DNA of 64,000 nucleotides from Lumbricus terrestris (GCA_949752735.1 OX457053.1:29590732-29654731); one strand, 5' to 3'. Numbered from the stretch's first letter, positions 22,578 through 35,191 are shown. Notes: generated by a model from the letters alone, not told the origin. A program made the numbers and translations.

Positions 22578-23797
22578 CTTAATGATGTTCGGAGCGAGGA
22601 TGTTTGCCGTAGTCCTGGGCCCTGTCGACACGGTGACCGACGGACGTATCTGCTTCGGAGAATCCCCGGCCAACGCACTAGACTTGAGTGGCAGTGTGAT
22701 AGTCTGAACTGGATACGACGAAATCTGCTCCTGGCTGATGAATCGAACGGGAAGCGTAGTACTGATACCACCGCTGCCGACACCGGTGCTTGTGGTCGTC
22801 TTACCCGCAGGGCTCATCGGAAGAATGAAGACCTTCTGAACGCCGCCCGATGTCTCGATTTTTATCCGGTCGCCGTCGAGATGAGAAAGTGGAGGCTTTA
22901 CGGCGATGATCCGCTTTGACTCCTTTGACGACGACGGGATCGGAACCGACGTGACGTGAATTGCCTTCGTGATGTTCTCTATCACCCTCGGCTTCTCTTT
23001 CTCTTTCACCTTCTCAAAAACGACAGGGGCAGATGGCGGCACCTCGCTTGCCTCGTTGACTACCACCTTGCAGCTGACCGGCTTTTCCGCTTTCGGTTCT
23101 TCAGGTCCGACGACGGTAGGCTCTGCCTTCGTCTGTTCCGCCTCGGGAACTACGCCCTCGCTTTCCACCACCTCCATCTTCGTCGATTCACCGACGTCTT
23201 CCGCCTCCAAACCAGTCTCCGCTTCCAGCTGGTCCTGACCGGTTCCGTCCAGATCGTGACCGAAGTCGGCCTCCGAGGTGAGCTCCGTCGGATCGGCGGA
23301 AACGGGCTCAACGCTGTTCAGGAAGTCGACCTCGGCCGGCATCTCGGCCGGCATCTCCGCCAGCTGCATCGCCTTAGCGCTCGTCATTTCGACTCCACCG
23401 ACCATCTGGTCGTTGAGCACATTCTCCATGATGGATATCTGTCCGTCCATCGCCGACTGGTCGAGCACAAACTGCGGCTGAGCGGACGTCGCCATGTCGT
23501 CGCTCACGAGCACGTACCGTACGCCACCGTCGGACGTCATCGAGTATTGCTCCCCCGTTCCCTGGAGCACGTCCTCGCCGTCCGCTCCCTGGATCATCAT
23601 GTACTGGCCCTCGGCTGACTGATCGTCGCCGTACATGTAGGTGACCATCGGCTCCTGACCCTCGCCTTCGGCTGTCGTGTAGTACGTGTTGCCGCTGACG
23701 TACAGCACCTGCGGCTGTTGCTGCTGGTCACCGGGTTCAGATGGGTTCAGCTGAAGATCACTTTCCTCCATGTCGGCCTACGGTTCCTGCGTGGAAT
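22578..23797 (-). CDS. First coding exon of acidic nuclear-type protein gene
   Basis: Exon with acceptor tttccgtag before 23797, start ATG at 23771 and donor ATTAAG|gtttgt after 22578 (phase 0). It encodes 398 residues. The N-terminal third is acidic and rich in Gln, Tyr, Met and Gly (DQQQQPQVLYVSGNTYY), like transcription-activation regions. The middle is Glu/Val-rich. The C-terminal part has Val/Ile strands such as GVQKVFILPMSP. With the AT-hook-like next exon this suggests a chromatin or transcription regulator. I considered LIN54, but the diagnostic cysteine-rich CXC repeats are absent here, so I give no symbol. GC content is far above the surroundings. A noncoding first exon may lie near 25219. 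Confidence 0.75.
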
Positions 23798-23885
23798 CTA
23801 CGGAAAATAAATAAATAATAATCAAATAAATATCTAATTATAAATAAATAAAAATCAAATATATATCTAATCGTTCTAATTCATT

Positions 23886-24185
23886 AAGTGCCTCTGTATA
23901 GCACCTCTTCAAAGGGTCTAATCAGAGGTGCTCCCAACTGCAGCACAGTCAAATAAAACTGTCTTAAGATGAGAGAGGAATGCCTGAGAAGAAGCTCTAG
24001 AAGGGGAGCAGAGCGTCAAGGGCAGGCCATTCGAGGTCGACCTTCGAAAATGCACGGTTCCGCATAGTGGAGGTACGAGCAAAAGGTTCTGAGCGCAGAC
24101 TTTGTGCAGCCAAACAAAGGGAGCAGAAGTGGCGAGTACTAAGCACTACACACAAAGGTAGGGAGGAGCCAGACCTAGCAGGCAA
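23886..24185 (-). mobile_element. LINE 3' end fragment
   Basis: The reversed tail hairpin at 23896-23935 is followed by minus-strand NRAFSKV (about 24060) and upstream LINE-like residues. Frames are broken. Confidence 0.8.
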
Positions 24186-25567
24186 ATGTCAGTTAAATCC
24201 TGTGTTCCAATACAATGTTTTAATGCCGGGAGCATTGCTCAAATGCCGTTCAATTTCTTTTGAGAAGAGCTGAATCAACCTGTTACGGTTGTGTTAGGAT
24301 TTTCTTAGAAAGTGCTGAAAATATATATGTGCGTTCCGCACCTCAGATTCACATTTCAATGTGACCTTGTGCGCGTAAGAAATTTATGTAATAACAATAA
24401 AATACATTGTATGAGTTAGTGTTTCACGCGTCACACTAGAGACAAATTATTGTGACTTATGATGACTTGTTTGTGGCATCCATAAAAGAAAGTTCGTATC
24501 GCACATTCTGATGTAATACAGGTTTGTACAATGCACATGAATTCCATACTGAATTGACCTCATCATTATCTCGATCACTGGTCAACCCCTCTCCATATAA
24601 ACATTGCAATTTGCCCTTTGCCACTCATCTCGGTCCAGATTTCGTCTCCAAGCTTTGTGTAGCCCAAATATAAGCACCCCAGCATCACTCTCTTACATAT
24701 TTCTCACAGAAAATGTTTTGATGACTCAGCAGCAAGCTAAGTTCTCCCATAATAGTCAGTCATATTCCTAAAATTAGCCAGATTAAACAGGTCAGAAGTC
24801 AGAATTGACCAGTTATGGCAGTGATGTTGCATCTAACTTCTTGGTTCAATTCAATAAAACAATATTTCTCTGGAATTCAGCATTTCTCTTATAACTGATT
24901 ACTACAGCAACATACTTTTTACAATTTAAAATTGACAATATAAACATAGATCATTCAGAATACTAAATTGGCTTCAGCAAACAACACTTTAGGATGATTA
25001 GGCATCTGAAAAGCACAGTGCAAAACTAACTGACTTTGAAGAAGTAAATATATCTGCCTGCATGCACGTCGGACAAATAGTTCAGCATGTAAACTACGTT
25101 GATTATCCGAGCTAACAAACAATCGAATGTATTTTTAAATAACGGTTTCAGCAATAGTGAAGCATACTGAAGGAATAATAGCAAGGAATAAGAACATCCG
25201 CGTATCAGAGATACTTACTCACTTAAGTCAAACGTTGGAGTGACCACAATGGAAACTGAACGGATTCGTACCAGTACAAATTGAATAAATTCCGTTATAT
25301 ACGTCGCCGATAAATCCGCCAGTATAAAAGCAACTCGAAAATTTATAGTGACAGATTTTCGAATTAATAAACTCTATAATAAAAATAGTTATTCATAAGA
25401 TTCAAATGAATCTTAACACCACAAAATGTCTACCAACGGAAATAGACCACGCTCAGCCTCACTTTCACTTAAAGACTAAGAAAACGTAAGTAAGTAAGAA
25501 TATTCCATAGTTGACAACCAGCAGCTGCACAGTAGTTTACAGAGGAAATAATAATAATAATAATCTT
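24186..25567. other. Intergenic region, possible 5'-UTR exon
   Basis: AT-rich with no open frame of note. A minus-strand donor-like AAGTGA|gtaagt at 25219/25218 could end a noncoding first exon of the gene starting at 23771. That is an inference. Confidence 0.35.
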
Positions 25568-25912
25568 CGTTTATTGACATTCAATCTGACAAACCGCAGA
25601 ACGATTACATGTACAAGTTATACGAAATACGGCCTGCTTCGCACGACACGCAGTTCGGCTACAACAGGTTCGGTAACTTAACACTAATGGCCTAAGTACT
25701 GGATCACTCCTGATTCGGCCAAGCCAGGAGTGGGAGGGGCTATCTTTTATTTTTAGCAGAACTCGAGTCAAGCAACACAACAGCAAAGCGCCAATGGCAG
25801 CTAACAGAAAATTCAAATAAATTTTTGCCCCGTGTGAGGCTTGAACCCGGGTTGCGCGGATGACTCTCAGTTTAACGGCCAGCGCTCTCTCCACTGAGCT
25901 ACGGGACCCCCC
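25568..25912 (-). mobile_element. tRNA-derived SINE family 1, inverted copy
   Basis: The reverse complement reads ggtcccgtagctcagtggag, B-box cgggttcaagcctc, and the same body as 20956-21295. It is nearly full length. Confidence 0.88.
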
Positions 25913-26095
25913 ACTAAATAAATAACAGAAAACATTTTATGCAAAGTTATAGGCCAACAACGTAATACAAGTTATACAACATTCGCATAATGAAATTTCT
26001 TATGGCAAAAGAATCAACTCTAGGAAGGGTTAGATTATGTGGCATTGGTCGAGTTGTATTGTATGGGGTGACCTTATGAGGAATAGGGTATCCTA

Positions 26096-26281
26096 TCATT
26101 TGGTCGAAAGTCATTTGGTCGAAATCATTTGGTCGAAATCATTTAGTCGACGATGAAAAAATCGAACGATCAAAAAGTCGAATGATCGTTTGGTCGACAA
26201 TCAAAAGTCGAACGAACGAGTGATGTGTGTTGATCGACAATCAAAAGGTCGAAAATCAAAAGATCGACATTCAAAATGAAG
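26096..26281. repeat. TCATTTGGTCGAA tandem and inverted array
   Basis: Units of tcatttggtcgaa are repeated directly at 26095-26150. After a centre near 26165 the complement-type words (tcgacaatcaaaaggtcga) continue to 26275. The array could fold into a long imperfect hairpin. Confidence 0.8.
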
Positions 26282-26469
26282 CATGTTTAATAGAATTCCA
26301 ACGATTTTACTACAAGTTTTATCATTTGTACGGTATTGCGTGGCCCGCGCTGGCTCCACGGCCATTATTCTGAACACACGATGCGTTCGATATGTAATCT
26401 CAATAGCACGCGTGGCGGCCTCCGATATAAAAGCGCTGTGCACGTCGAGTCATTTGATAATACTGATTT

Positions 26470-26757
26470 TTGGACCGAGCGCAGCCCATACGCATCATGA
26501 ATATTCATGAATTGGCAGTTGGCCCATACGTAATATGAATATTCATGAATTGGCAGTTGGCCCTATGCACATGCGCAGCGGTTGACGTCACTGCAACCGT
26601 GCTGTGGTCGGCCTTTTCGTTGAGCGGCTATTGAAGAGGAAGCGAAGTACGGCGAAGGAAGAAGAAGCAGAAGAAGGGTGCATGCAAGGCGCTACAACGC
26701 CTTCGATAAGTTGTCGTTTCTAGTTGAAATGTTGCTTGCGTTTAACAAAACAAAACG
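26470..26757 (+). promoter_or_regulatory. SPEN: Putative SPEN promoter and 5' UTR
   Basis: This lies directly upstream of the SPEN start codon. It contains a consensus CRE (TGACGTCA, 26583-26590), an NRF1-like CACATGCGCA block (26568-26577) and no clear TATA box. A 38-bp direct duplication carries the perfect palindrome ATGAATATTCAT twice (26497-26508 and 26535-26546), resembling POU-dimer sites. The 5' UTR is purine-rich (gaagaagaagcagaagaag). The transcription start was not determined. Confidence 0.55.
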
Positions 26758-26840
26758 ATGGTACGAGAAACGAGATACCTGTGGGTCGGGAACCTTCCCG
26801 AGTCCATCGGAGAGGACCAGATTTGCGATCATTTTAGCAG
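26758..26840 (+). CDS. SPEN: SPEN exon 1: start and first half of RRM1
   Basis: The ATG at 26758 opens MVRETRYLWVGNL, nearly identical to the known N-terminus of animal SPEN proteins. That fixes both the start and the family. LWVGNL is RNP2 of RRM1. SPEN is a large nuclear RNA-binding co-regulator that recruits histone-deacetylase corepressors through its C-terminal SPOC domain. It acts in Notch and nuclear-receptor pathways and, in mammals, in Xist silencing. The exon ends HFS|AG followed by gcaagt, so the donor is GC, not GT. Joined exons 1-12 give 2465 codons. Intron 1 is 4306 bp. Confidence 0.95.
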
Positions 26841-27479
26841 GCAAGTGTGTTGTGTGTGTGTTCTCGGCGTTCGTTCAAAATATGGCGTCGTCTTATATGG
26901 CCGACTCGGTTTGACCTAGTATACGGTTTTCTGTCGAGCGGGCGAGGATTTTACTTGATGATAAAACGTCGGACTAACGGCGCGTTTGCGACAGAATTTT
27001 CGGCAGAAACAGATGCCAAAATTAGTTGAACTGGATTGCCTTTCTGTATTGAGAAATGCGTGGATTTTACGTGTAGCTAGCAGTTAAATATTGCGGAAAC
27101 GTGTCTCGATTGGAGCTCGCCATATCGGTGAAGTAGAATTTTGCACTGGCCGTGCCTTTTATGCTAGATTTATCAAATATTTTTTACATTTATGTAATTT
27201 CGGTCGTGTAGGTTAAGTGGTAGTTGCACTGCCTCAATCCACTGCTAGAATATCTAGGAAAATAAAAATAGATTTACCGACATAATAAGTAAAATTTTAT
27301 TGAATTCCGATGCTGACGTTTTTGCTCGTTCCACGTTGCATATATGGGTCACGGCATGCGTGCCCTACAGAGAATCAAAACTCTAGACCAGTTCACCTTT
27401 TTACGTTAAATAGAGTATTTGCCCAACAAACCATGCATGGTGAACATTTAATTTACTCTTGCAGCAAACGTTTGCTGCA

Positions 27480-27745
27480 AAAATCCGTAATAAAATCAAC
27501 AATTAATTCTATTAATTTGGAGAAATCGTTGCTGTACACTTTTTGTTTTGCTTATATTTGCTTTAAGGTTGCAATATATATTTTGGTGAGCATTTACTTG
27601 TCCATAAGATTGAGAAAAATCCGTAATAAAATTAATAATTAATTCTATTAATTTGGAGAAAATCCGTAATAAAATCAATAATTAATTCTATTAATTTGGA
27701 GAAAATTCGTAATAAAATCAATAATTAATTATATTAATTCGGTAA
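27480..27745 (+). repeat. 43-bp tandem repeat
   Basis: ccgtaataaaatcaataatt units begin at 27621, 27664 and 27707 (period 43). A separate copy lies at 27485, 136 bases earlier. Confidence 0.9.
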
Positions 27746-30063
27746 TGCACGAAGTAGTCATTTCACCAGTATGTGGATTAATTGATTGATTACCATTTAG
27801 TCATTCGCCAACAATCTACGTGGCAGACAATGTTACATATTGCAAACTTGGGGTTTGCTGACAATAATTGTGAATAAGGACAGCTGTGGTAACCGCTGCT
27901 AGACTCTTAAAATCTTTCTGGCAATTGGTGCTAGCCTTTTAGTTTTGAGTTGAGAAGATCACAGTATATTACAAAATGTTGGATTCAGTTTAAGCAGAAA
28001 TATAAGTTGTATTTATCAACTATGAAATAGTGGTTTGTTTTTAATCACTACGCAAATTTTTTCTTAGTTCTTGAGTCTGAACAGCTTAGATGTAGCGCTG
28101 GTACATGTAGAAAGCTAATCAGAAGAGCCCTACGGTAAAACTAAATTCCTGAGAATCTGTACACATTATTTTGAAATAGCTCATATTTTTATTTCTCAGC
28201 AAAGTAAAATACATATTTCTTATGTATATCTTCAGGTCTTTTGTTTCAATGCTTATATTGGTAATCTTGAAGACTATGCGCCTGTACATGTAAACAACAT
28301 GGCCACCCCAGACTTCGCTCAGATAGAATGCTACTGATCACATCCCTGTCTGTGTGTACTTGACATCATGCCCTGACTGTTTTAATCCAGGTTCTATATT
28401 GTGAATAAGGAAGCTCTTGATAGCTGTTCCAGACTCTAGTACCCTGTCAATTGTTTTTTCTGCAAAATTGGTGTATTAACTTCAGATCTTGTGTATAACT
28501 CTTAATGGGATAATTTCCTCCGCTGACTATTTTCCAAATCTTTGTGGATTTCTCTCTGGACTTTTGACCAGACTCACCCGTAATGGTGACATGCAGTCCA
28601 ATGTACTTAGCAAGTGCGAATTAATGCCCTGGACATTATTGTAGTGGCACTGTAGAGGTTCTTAGTAAACATCTGGAAGTAGTTTCCATGCTTTGTGCAT
28701 TTCCATATTGTTAAATCAAACAGAACATGCAGTTTGGAGTTGATGAAGTATTATTTGATTATGTGAAGGACAATGGTTTAGTGGATTTTACAACAGTTAT
28801 GTAAATTGTCAGTCTGTTGCCAAATTTGTGAGCTGGGAACATGTCCATGAGATTTCCTAAACTGTAGTTAATTTAAGTACATATGTTGTATTAATTCTAA
28901 TTAACATGTGATCTTTAAAATAGCCCGTCGCTTCCTAGATATTGCGCTAGAAGCCGAATAGGCAAGAGAGATCAAGAACGTAGAAGATTCTTCAATTCCT
29001 TAGATGGCTAATTGGCTGTGAATTCGAAAATACGATTAATATATGAATGGTCCCTTAATGGGTGACTGGTTTGCTATGACACATCAACCGATTCCAAAAA
29101 CCTGTTTTGAACTTGACAGTTGGGCATTGTATTGCTTGGCTGCACTTAAAAATGGTGGCTTATCAGGACATTGAAACTGCTCATCATTCCGTGTAAGAGC
29201 CAAAGTGTAAGAGCCCGACGTCCTTATCTGTTCTACATAACCATGAGACTTGTCTGTCAAGACTGACACATTCAGTAAAATTGTAATTCAGTTATCCGTC
29301 AAGACCAATGCATTCAGTAAGCCTGTTGTTCAATATTCAGGTTTTCATCTAAGTTTGTTCATAATAATAATCTTCATCTATTTGGAAAAATTAGTCAAAT
29401 CCGGATTACACGCTGCACCCAGTTACATGTCAAAACACATCAAATAGAAGCAGCAAAAATAACGTAGCGCAACAGATTAGATTATTTTTTGTATAATGTT
29501 CTCTTTGGATAATAAAGCTGCAAATCAATTATTTATCTCGTATCAATCATATTTTTCGGTTCTGAGATTTTTAGATTTTGTTTTCTGCAACAGATTTGTC
29601 AATTTAATGTTTGAAATTTGGTTTATAAACAAGAGTTTCCTTATGACCTGTATCGTTCTAATGGAATTTAGGAATTGCTCATGTGACTTGCAGAAACTAG
29701 GACTGTTACGCTAAGTAAAGGTTTTAGCTTTCTTTCACGGGTTGCTTCGAGTTCGGGACAAATTTGCTAAACGTCGTTTTTTTCTTAGCCTAGGAGGGTT
29801 CCCTGCATTGCAGTTGCTCAAGCCTGATCAGTTCCGTAAACCTAACATGAAATTTGCTTGGCCTGAGTGGCTCAGCCCACAGTGGCGTGCTGCTGTTCTG
29901 ATCAATACACAGGGTCTATGTGTGTGTGTGTGTGCTTGCCCGCTCTACGTGGCCACTGGCATTTTGCCAGTTCGGTTGCAGTTGGGCATATCCTGTCTCG
30001 TGACTATGACTGGCTGAGTGAGCTGGGTTGTCTGATGCAATACTTCAGCTAGCAATCCCAACG

Positions 30064-30128
30064 AGTATATATATGTATATAACGAGTATATACTTGTCCG
30101 TATATATGTATATATATATATATATATA
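30064..30128. repeat. TATA-rich microsatellite
   Basis: tatatatgtatat repeats broken by two cgagtata/cgtatata words. Confidence 0.85.
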
Positions 30129-31146
30129 TTTGCCAAATATTGCCCATTGTAAGACAGGCGGCATGCTGACTGTGCATATATGTGCATAGTACGGTACCCT
30201 GGAAAGAGAGAAGCTTATAGGTTTTTTCCAGGATAACCAGTTCTGTGTACTCCTCACCAGTGGTAACAGACTTCTTTGAGTTTACTTTTAGTTGTGTTGT
30301 TCATGCTGTGTAGTTTTGTTTGCAAAGAGTCAGGACTCTTTGAGTATTGACTGACTGCTGTGATGTGTTTGGGCATGTTTGTTAAATTGTTTGTGACGAC
30401 GTGGTACTATGGATTGTCACACCAAGTTTATGCTGATACATCAGGAAAACTGCTAGAAATACTCTAATTAATAATTAGGCTAGTGAAAATACATTTTTTG
30501 AGAAGAATAAATAGGTGTTCGTTTATTACGTTCTTATTGTTTATAAAGTACATTGTGTTTGAATTGAAGCACAGTTAGTAAGTATAGTCTTCAATGAACT
30601 ATGATAAAAATTCCTAATGGCTGAATTTTTTATGCATATATCTGCCATACGTGGCTGTAAAGCCTTGGATCCATGCATGCTTAAAACGATAAAAACTGAA
30701 TAAAAAACAGAATAAAACAGTGTTTTAATAGAAAAAATTTAAATGACTTTTAAAAAATTAATTGGACTGTTACATTTTGTACTACAGTTTAAAATTGAAA
30801 CCTTGTTTACGCATTTTAATTTTAATCAACAAGCAAATAGCACAACTTAAAGGATGTAAAAAGGTCAAATCATGACCTGAATTAGCTAAATCTTAGAAGG
30901 TGCAGAACTACAGATACGGCTTAACGGATATAAGCCGAAAATAAAATTAAGGAAAATAATTACAGGCAGTAAATCAATAAATATGGTCACATAAAAAAAT
31001 TGAAAACCGGGGGAAAATGAGTTGAAAAATAAAAAATGAAAGACACAGGGCTTTTCTTAGAGGAATAAAAAAAATTGTTTTACAACTACGCTTTGATCTA
31101 TACGACCTGGGTAATTAAGTTGCCTGTTTTTTTCTTCTGTTTTTAG

Positions 31147-31452
31147 CTATGGAAAGATACAGAGCGTAAAGCTGATTCTTCGCCATGAACCGAGTGAAAA
31201 GCTGAGCGCCGTTGTTGCTTTTATGGACATCAAGGCGGCGTCAAAGGCTCACGACAGCGAAAATATTATAGCCGGTGTGACTGTGGAGACTGAGTATAAT
31301 GAGTCTTCTGCGGCCGTTAATACCTCCGCTCGAATTCAAGACTGTGGCACTCAAAGGTCGGTGCCAACAGGCGCCTCTGGACAAACGCCGGGCGCTAACG
31401 TCCAGTTACAGCCGTCGTTACACACTGGACGGCCCCAGCAGAGAGCGGACGG
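31147..31452 (+). CDS. SPEN: SPEN exon 2: second half of RRM1 and linker
   Basis: Acceptor gtttttag, donor GACGG|gtaagt, phase 2 in and out. It continues SYGKIQSVKLILRHE, then RNP1 of RRM1 (KLSAVVAFMDI) and the final helix (KAASKAHDSEN). A Gln/Gly/Thr-rich linker follows. Together with exon 1, RRM1 covers about residues 7-78. Intron 2 is 13.9 kb, the largest seen, and full of transposons. Confidence 0.93.
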
Positions 31453-33824
31453 GTAAGTGAACTTAGAAATGATTGGGGCACGGTCTTGTAGTTAGCGCTA
31501 ATGCTTTCTCGTGGCTGACATTTATTGTGTTAAATGATAGCCAGAGTCGGTTCGGCCACACTAGTTCACATTTGCACATTTGCCAAAATAAATCTTGTAT
31601 GTGAAAATACCAGTTGTTAGGTGTTCGTCACGAGCTGCACTTTCGGATTATTTGCACGTACTGAATAGCGTGGCGCTTTCTAGGCTCGCTCGTTACACCA
31701 CGAATTTTGGATTTTATGTAGAAACTGTAAATTGCGGCGGTTGTGTTATCCAGGTGTCTAAGGTAGGCTGGAACAGCTTAGTTTCTGAGAATGAGGTACG
31801 AAGTAATACAGAGGTAGGACAAGTGAGAATTCTGAATCGGATTTATCTACTTCTATGGAGTAGTATGGACCAAGTGAGACCGGACTGGGGCCTGCAGTTG
31901 AGAAGGCCTGTTGCCCATATATGGATTTATGTACAAGTTTGCCTTTATCAGGATGCTACTGTTGACCTTGTCGAAATGCTTTATAGCTCGGATTTTATGG
32001 ATACCGATCAGAGAGAGTCGTGCTTTCACGAACTTGATTTTCGTCTCGGTACGACTACACCAGGTTGAACAGCACATTGGATTTACACAGCCTTTTCATA
32101 CAACTGTACAGGATTACTTTGGATTAGACGCACGGGTGCATTAGAAAGGTATTGTACATGTCGACTGCCAAACCACTTGTCTTCATCCAGTGGATTATAA
32201 CTTAACCTGGTCTCGTCTTAAGCTCCCAAGACACCCTGGATACTTCAGTCACGAGCTTGATGATCTTCGGATGAAAAGGATATATTATCATGATGTCGGC
32301 CACGTGCATCGTCCAATAACGCATCTGCATTTCGACTTGGATTATTTTTGGATTACGCCTTGTACACAACTCCTGGGCATGTTGTTCGTAAAGTCACGGA
32401 CATCAGCCCTCCCCCCACTTTGCATTACCTGCATCGGATTTGGCCTCCCTCCATCCAAAAATCACAACTTTCTGTTGGGCAAAAATCACAACTTTCTGTT
32501 GGATTTACCAGACACTGAATTATTCAGTCACCTGCTCTGATGGATTATATCATAAACACTATTTAGGACCATCTTTGAAAAGAGAAGGATAGGAACTGAT
32601 AACTTAGTAGGGCATTAAAGACTTCATTATATCTTCTGGAAAGATTTGTCCTATTGACAGACAGAGCATCAAGACATTCAAATAGGTTTAGATTTTGTAA
32701 GCAGAAAAACTTGTTGATATCTGTGATCTATTTTTAACAGAGCTGGACGTATATCCATTCCATGACTTTCTTTTACAATTTTTGTTTTTAACAACTTGCC
32801 AGATTATTTTAATAAAGTTTATTAATTTATTCTAAACAAGGTCTCTTTTTAAATACTAGAAATAGCTTTTCCTAATAGTTTGCTAGTAAAGCAAATATTG
32901 GTACGCTAGTCAGCGAAATTGAGATATTTTTAGAATTTTTTTATCGGAGCTTAAATAATTATCTAATAGTAAAATGGTTTTACTTTTAGCCTGAGAAGCT
33001 TTGCTCAGCTGAGTTAGAGAGCTTGAGATATACACGTTGTGGATATTAATGTAGATATATCTAACTAAATCCTGCAAAAGTGTTATTTAAGCCTTTACCT
33101 TCCAAGGGGATATGGATTTTCTCAAACCATTTACTGCATTTTTTCCCCAGTGACTTATTAAGAGATTTAGGGCACTAAGCTGTCTAGATTAAACAATTGG
33201 TCCATTGTAGTGCAGTGTTCTGAAATTTGTGTGGACTGGATTGAATTTGGAAAGATCTGGCTACCATGACTTGAACCTGTAGTTGCACTTCACAGTATTG
33301 GAACTTCAAATTTCTGGTTCATTTTATGATTTAGTGTAGGTAGTGCTCATCAGAATGTGACCATACATTGCCTACCAGAATAACGTACATGTATACCATA
33401 TGTAGGCTACATGGAAAGATAACGTATGTAGACGTTAAATACAAAGTATATAATTACAGTTTCACTGTTGCAGAATGAAAAAAATACATTTATGGAAAAT
33501 ATATGTACACCCATGCAGATGGAAATATGTGTACACTGCAATGTACAAATCGTACATCCATGCAAATGATTGTCTTTTGGACAAAATAAATTATGCGGAT
33601 TTAATATCAAGAGAGAACTGTTGAATGCAATGATGATTGTATAATTACACCGACAACAGTGACTCCATTGACACCAAGTCCGATAGTGAACAGACAAGTG
33701 ATGCACACAAGTCAACATACGATGCAATGCCGTACGTGTACTGATGTATTTACATACGCATACCATTCCTATATTATAGGAAAAAGTGACGTGCATACTG
33801 TACGTAGAGTCACACCTTGAATAA
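31453..33824 (+). other. SPEN: SPEN intron 2, first part
   Basis: The 157-residue open frame 31595-32068 and others here lack any domain or splice context. I see no gene, RNA or element boundary. The rest of intron 2 holds the elements listed below. Confidence 0.5.
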
Positions 33825-34150
33825 CAGTGGTTCCCAGCGTTTTTGACTTTTGGGTCACTTTTTCTTAGTTGGAGGACGGACGTGAGGGGTCACATGCCTA
33901 ATTGTTTATTTTATGCTTTATTTGACTAGTGATTTACTTAAACCATGTAAAATCATCAAAATAGATTATTTGATGTTATATATAAAAGTCTAAATAAAAT
34001 AATTTTTAACAGAAAATAATAATGTATTGTATCCTGTCCAAATTGTTAATTTTTGCATATATTTTTGCTAATTCTTTGAGAGGCTGAGGACCATTTTTTT
34101 ATACTTGGAGGGCCACTTTTGGCCCACGGGCCACAGGTTGGGAACCACTG
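33825..34150. mobile_element. hAT MITE, 326 bp (CAGTGGTTCCC family)
   Basis: Ends CAGTGGTTCCCA and TGGGAACCACTG. The flanks ttgaataa and ttgtacaa are only partly alike, so the target duplication has decayed or is coincidental. Interior GGGCCACTTTTT words near each end. Confidence 0.75.
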
Positions 34151-34604
34151 TTGTACAACATTGACATCTTCAAGTAATGTCGTAACAGTTACCAAAATGA
34201 ACAATTTTGTGATAGCTATAAGGCTGTAGGTGTTGAAAGAAGTAATAAACAGATAAATGTAATGCAGTGCACACCAAGTGGATGGACCATCCGATATTTT
34301 GGGGCAATAAACACTTTGTGTTTGGACAAAAGGCATCCAGCTTTCAGCACGATATACGAGGAGTGGACAAAATAGTTTTGATGGTTGGTTCATGATAGTA
34401 AAGAGGACCTACGATTTGGTAACGTGTTTTGATTTCTTACAACGAGATTTCCTAATTGCACTGCCTGTTACATGTAAAAATCATTCAGATTAAAACATTG
34501 CGTGGAAAAGTAGCTTTTCCTGGCTTCGAACAAGATGTGTGATGAAACAGTTTTAGGTGGTGGACAACGCTTTAATAAAATGGCTAGTGCTTGTCATTTA
34601 TTTA

Positions 34605-34925
34605 TTTCAGGAATTTATACAGCGCCTCTTCAAGGTAGGCTACTCAGAAGCGCTCCCGTCCCAACCACGGCTAAATAAAACCGTTTTTAGGTTCTTAAGG
34701 AACAGAGAGGAGTGACCCCTGGGAATTAAGTGCAGTGTAACAGGGAGACCATTCCAAGCTGTAGGACCTGCAACAGAGAATGAACGACGCTGTCGGATAG
34801 CAGTCCGTGAGCGGGGAACCAGAAGCTCAGCGTGGTTCGCCGATCGAAGGGTGGATCGATGCTGAACTCCCAAGGTGGAACAACAGAGTTCTCGAAGATA
34901 CGGTGGAGCTAGTCCTTCAATGCGC
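34605..34925 (-). mobile_element. LINE 3' end fragment
   Basis: The minus-strand frame 34873-34640 reads AELLVPRSRTAIRQRRSFSV then GPTAWNGLPVTL, ending GSASE and a stop within the tail hairpin (agcgcctcttcaagg). Confidence 0.9.
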
Positions 34926-34996
34926 CATGGTTAAGGTATAACAGACAAGGTTAAGGTATTGCAGACACCTACAACTTTACATTTTAATCGTTTTCC

Positions 34997-35191
34997 CAGG
35001 GCTTATTTTAACGTGCAGTTGTACACAAAATGTGCAGTTCTAACTGGATTTGTGCAGTTGTAAAAGCACTTTTGTACAGTTAAAAGTAGCAAAAGTGGTC
35101 ATTATCTTCCGATTGGAAGTAACTTACCATGGAGGATGGGAAGGGAAAGAAGGATTTGTGCAGTTCTAAAAATTTCTTTAAAACAGCCCTG
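34997..35191. mobile_element. hAT MITE family B (CAGGGCTGTTTT), about 195 bp
   Basis: Ends CAGGGCTTATTTTAA and TTTAAAACAGCCCTG. The interior has repeated tgtgcagtt words shared with the copy at 54266. The duplication is not clear. Confidence 0.8.

Larger units (their letters stand above)
26841..31146 (+). other. SPEN: SPEN intron 1 (GC-AG)
   Basis: Apart from the 43-bp repeats at 27480-27745 and a (TA)n patch at 30064-30128 I see only AT-rich unique DNA. The short open frames have no domain. Confidence 0.6.

Noticed and set aside
22956..23618. 220-residue plus-strand open frame
   Set aside because: Antisense shadow of the minus-strand acidic protein exon.
31595..32068. 157-residue plus-strand open frame in SPEN intron 2
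   Set aside because: Begins 140 bp after the exon 2 donor with no acceptor in phase, no domain and intron-like base use.
33407..33796. 129-residue minus-strand open frame
   Set aside because: No domain, no splice signals, Cys/His content without zinc-finger spacing, in intron AT-rich DNA.
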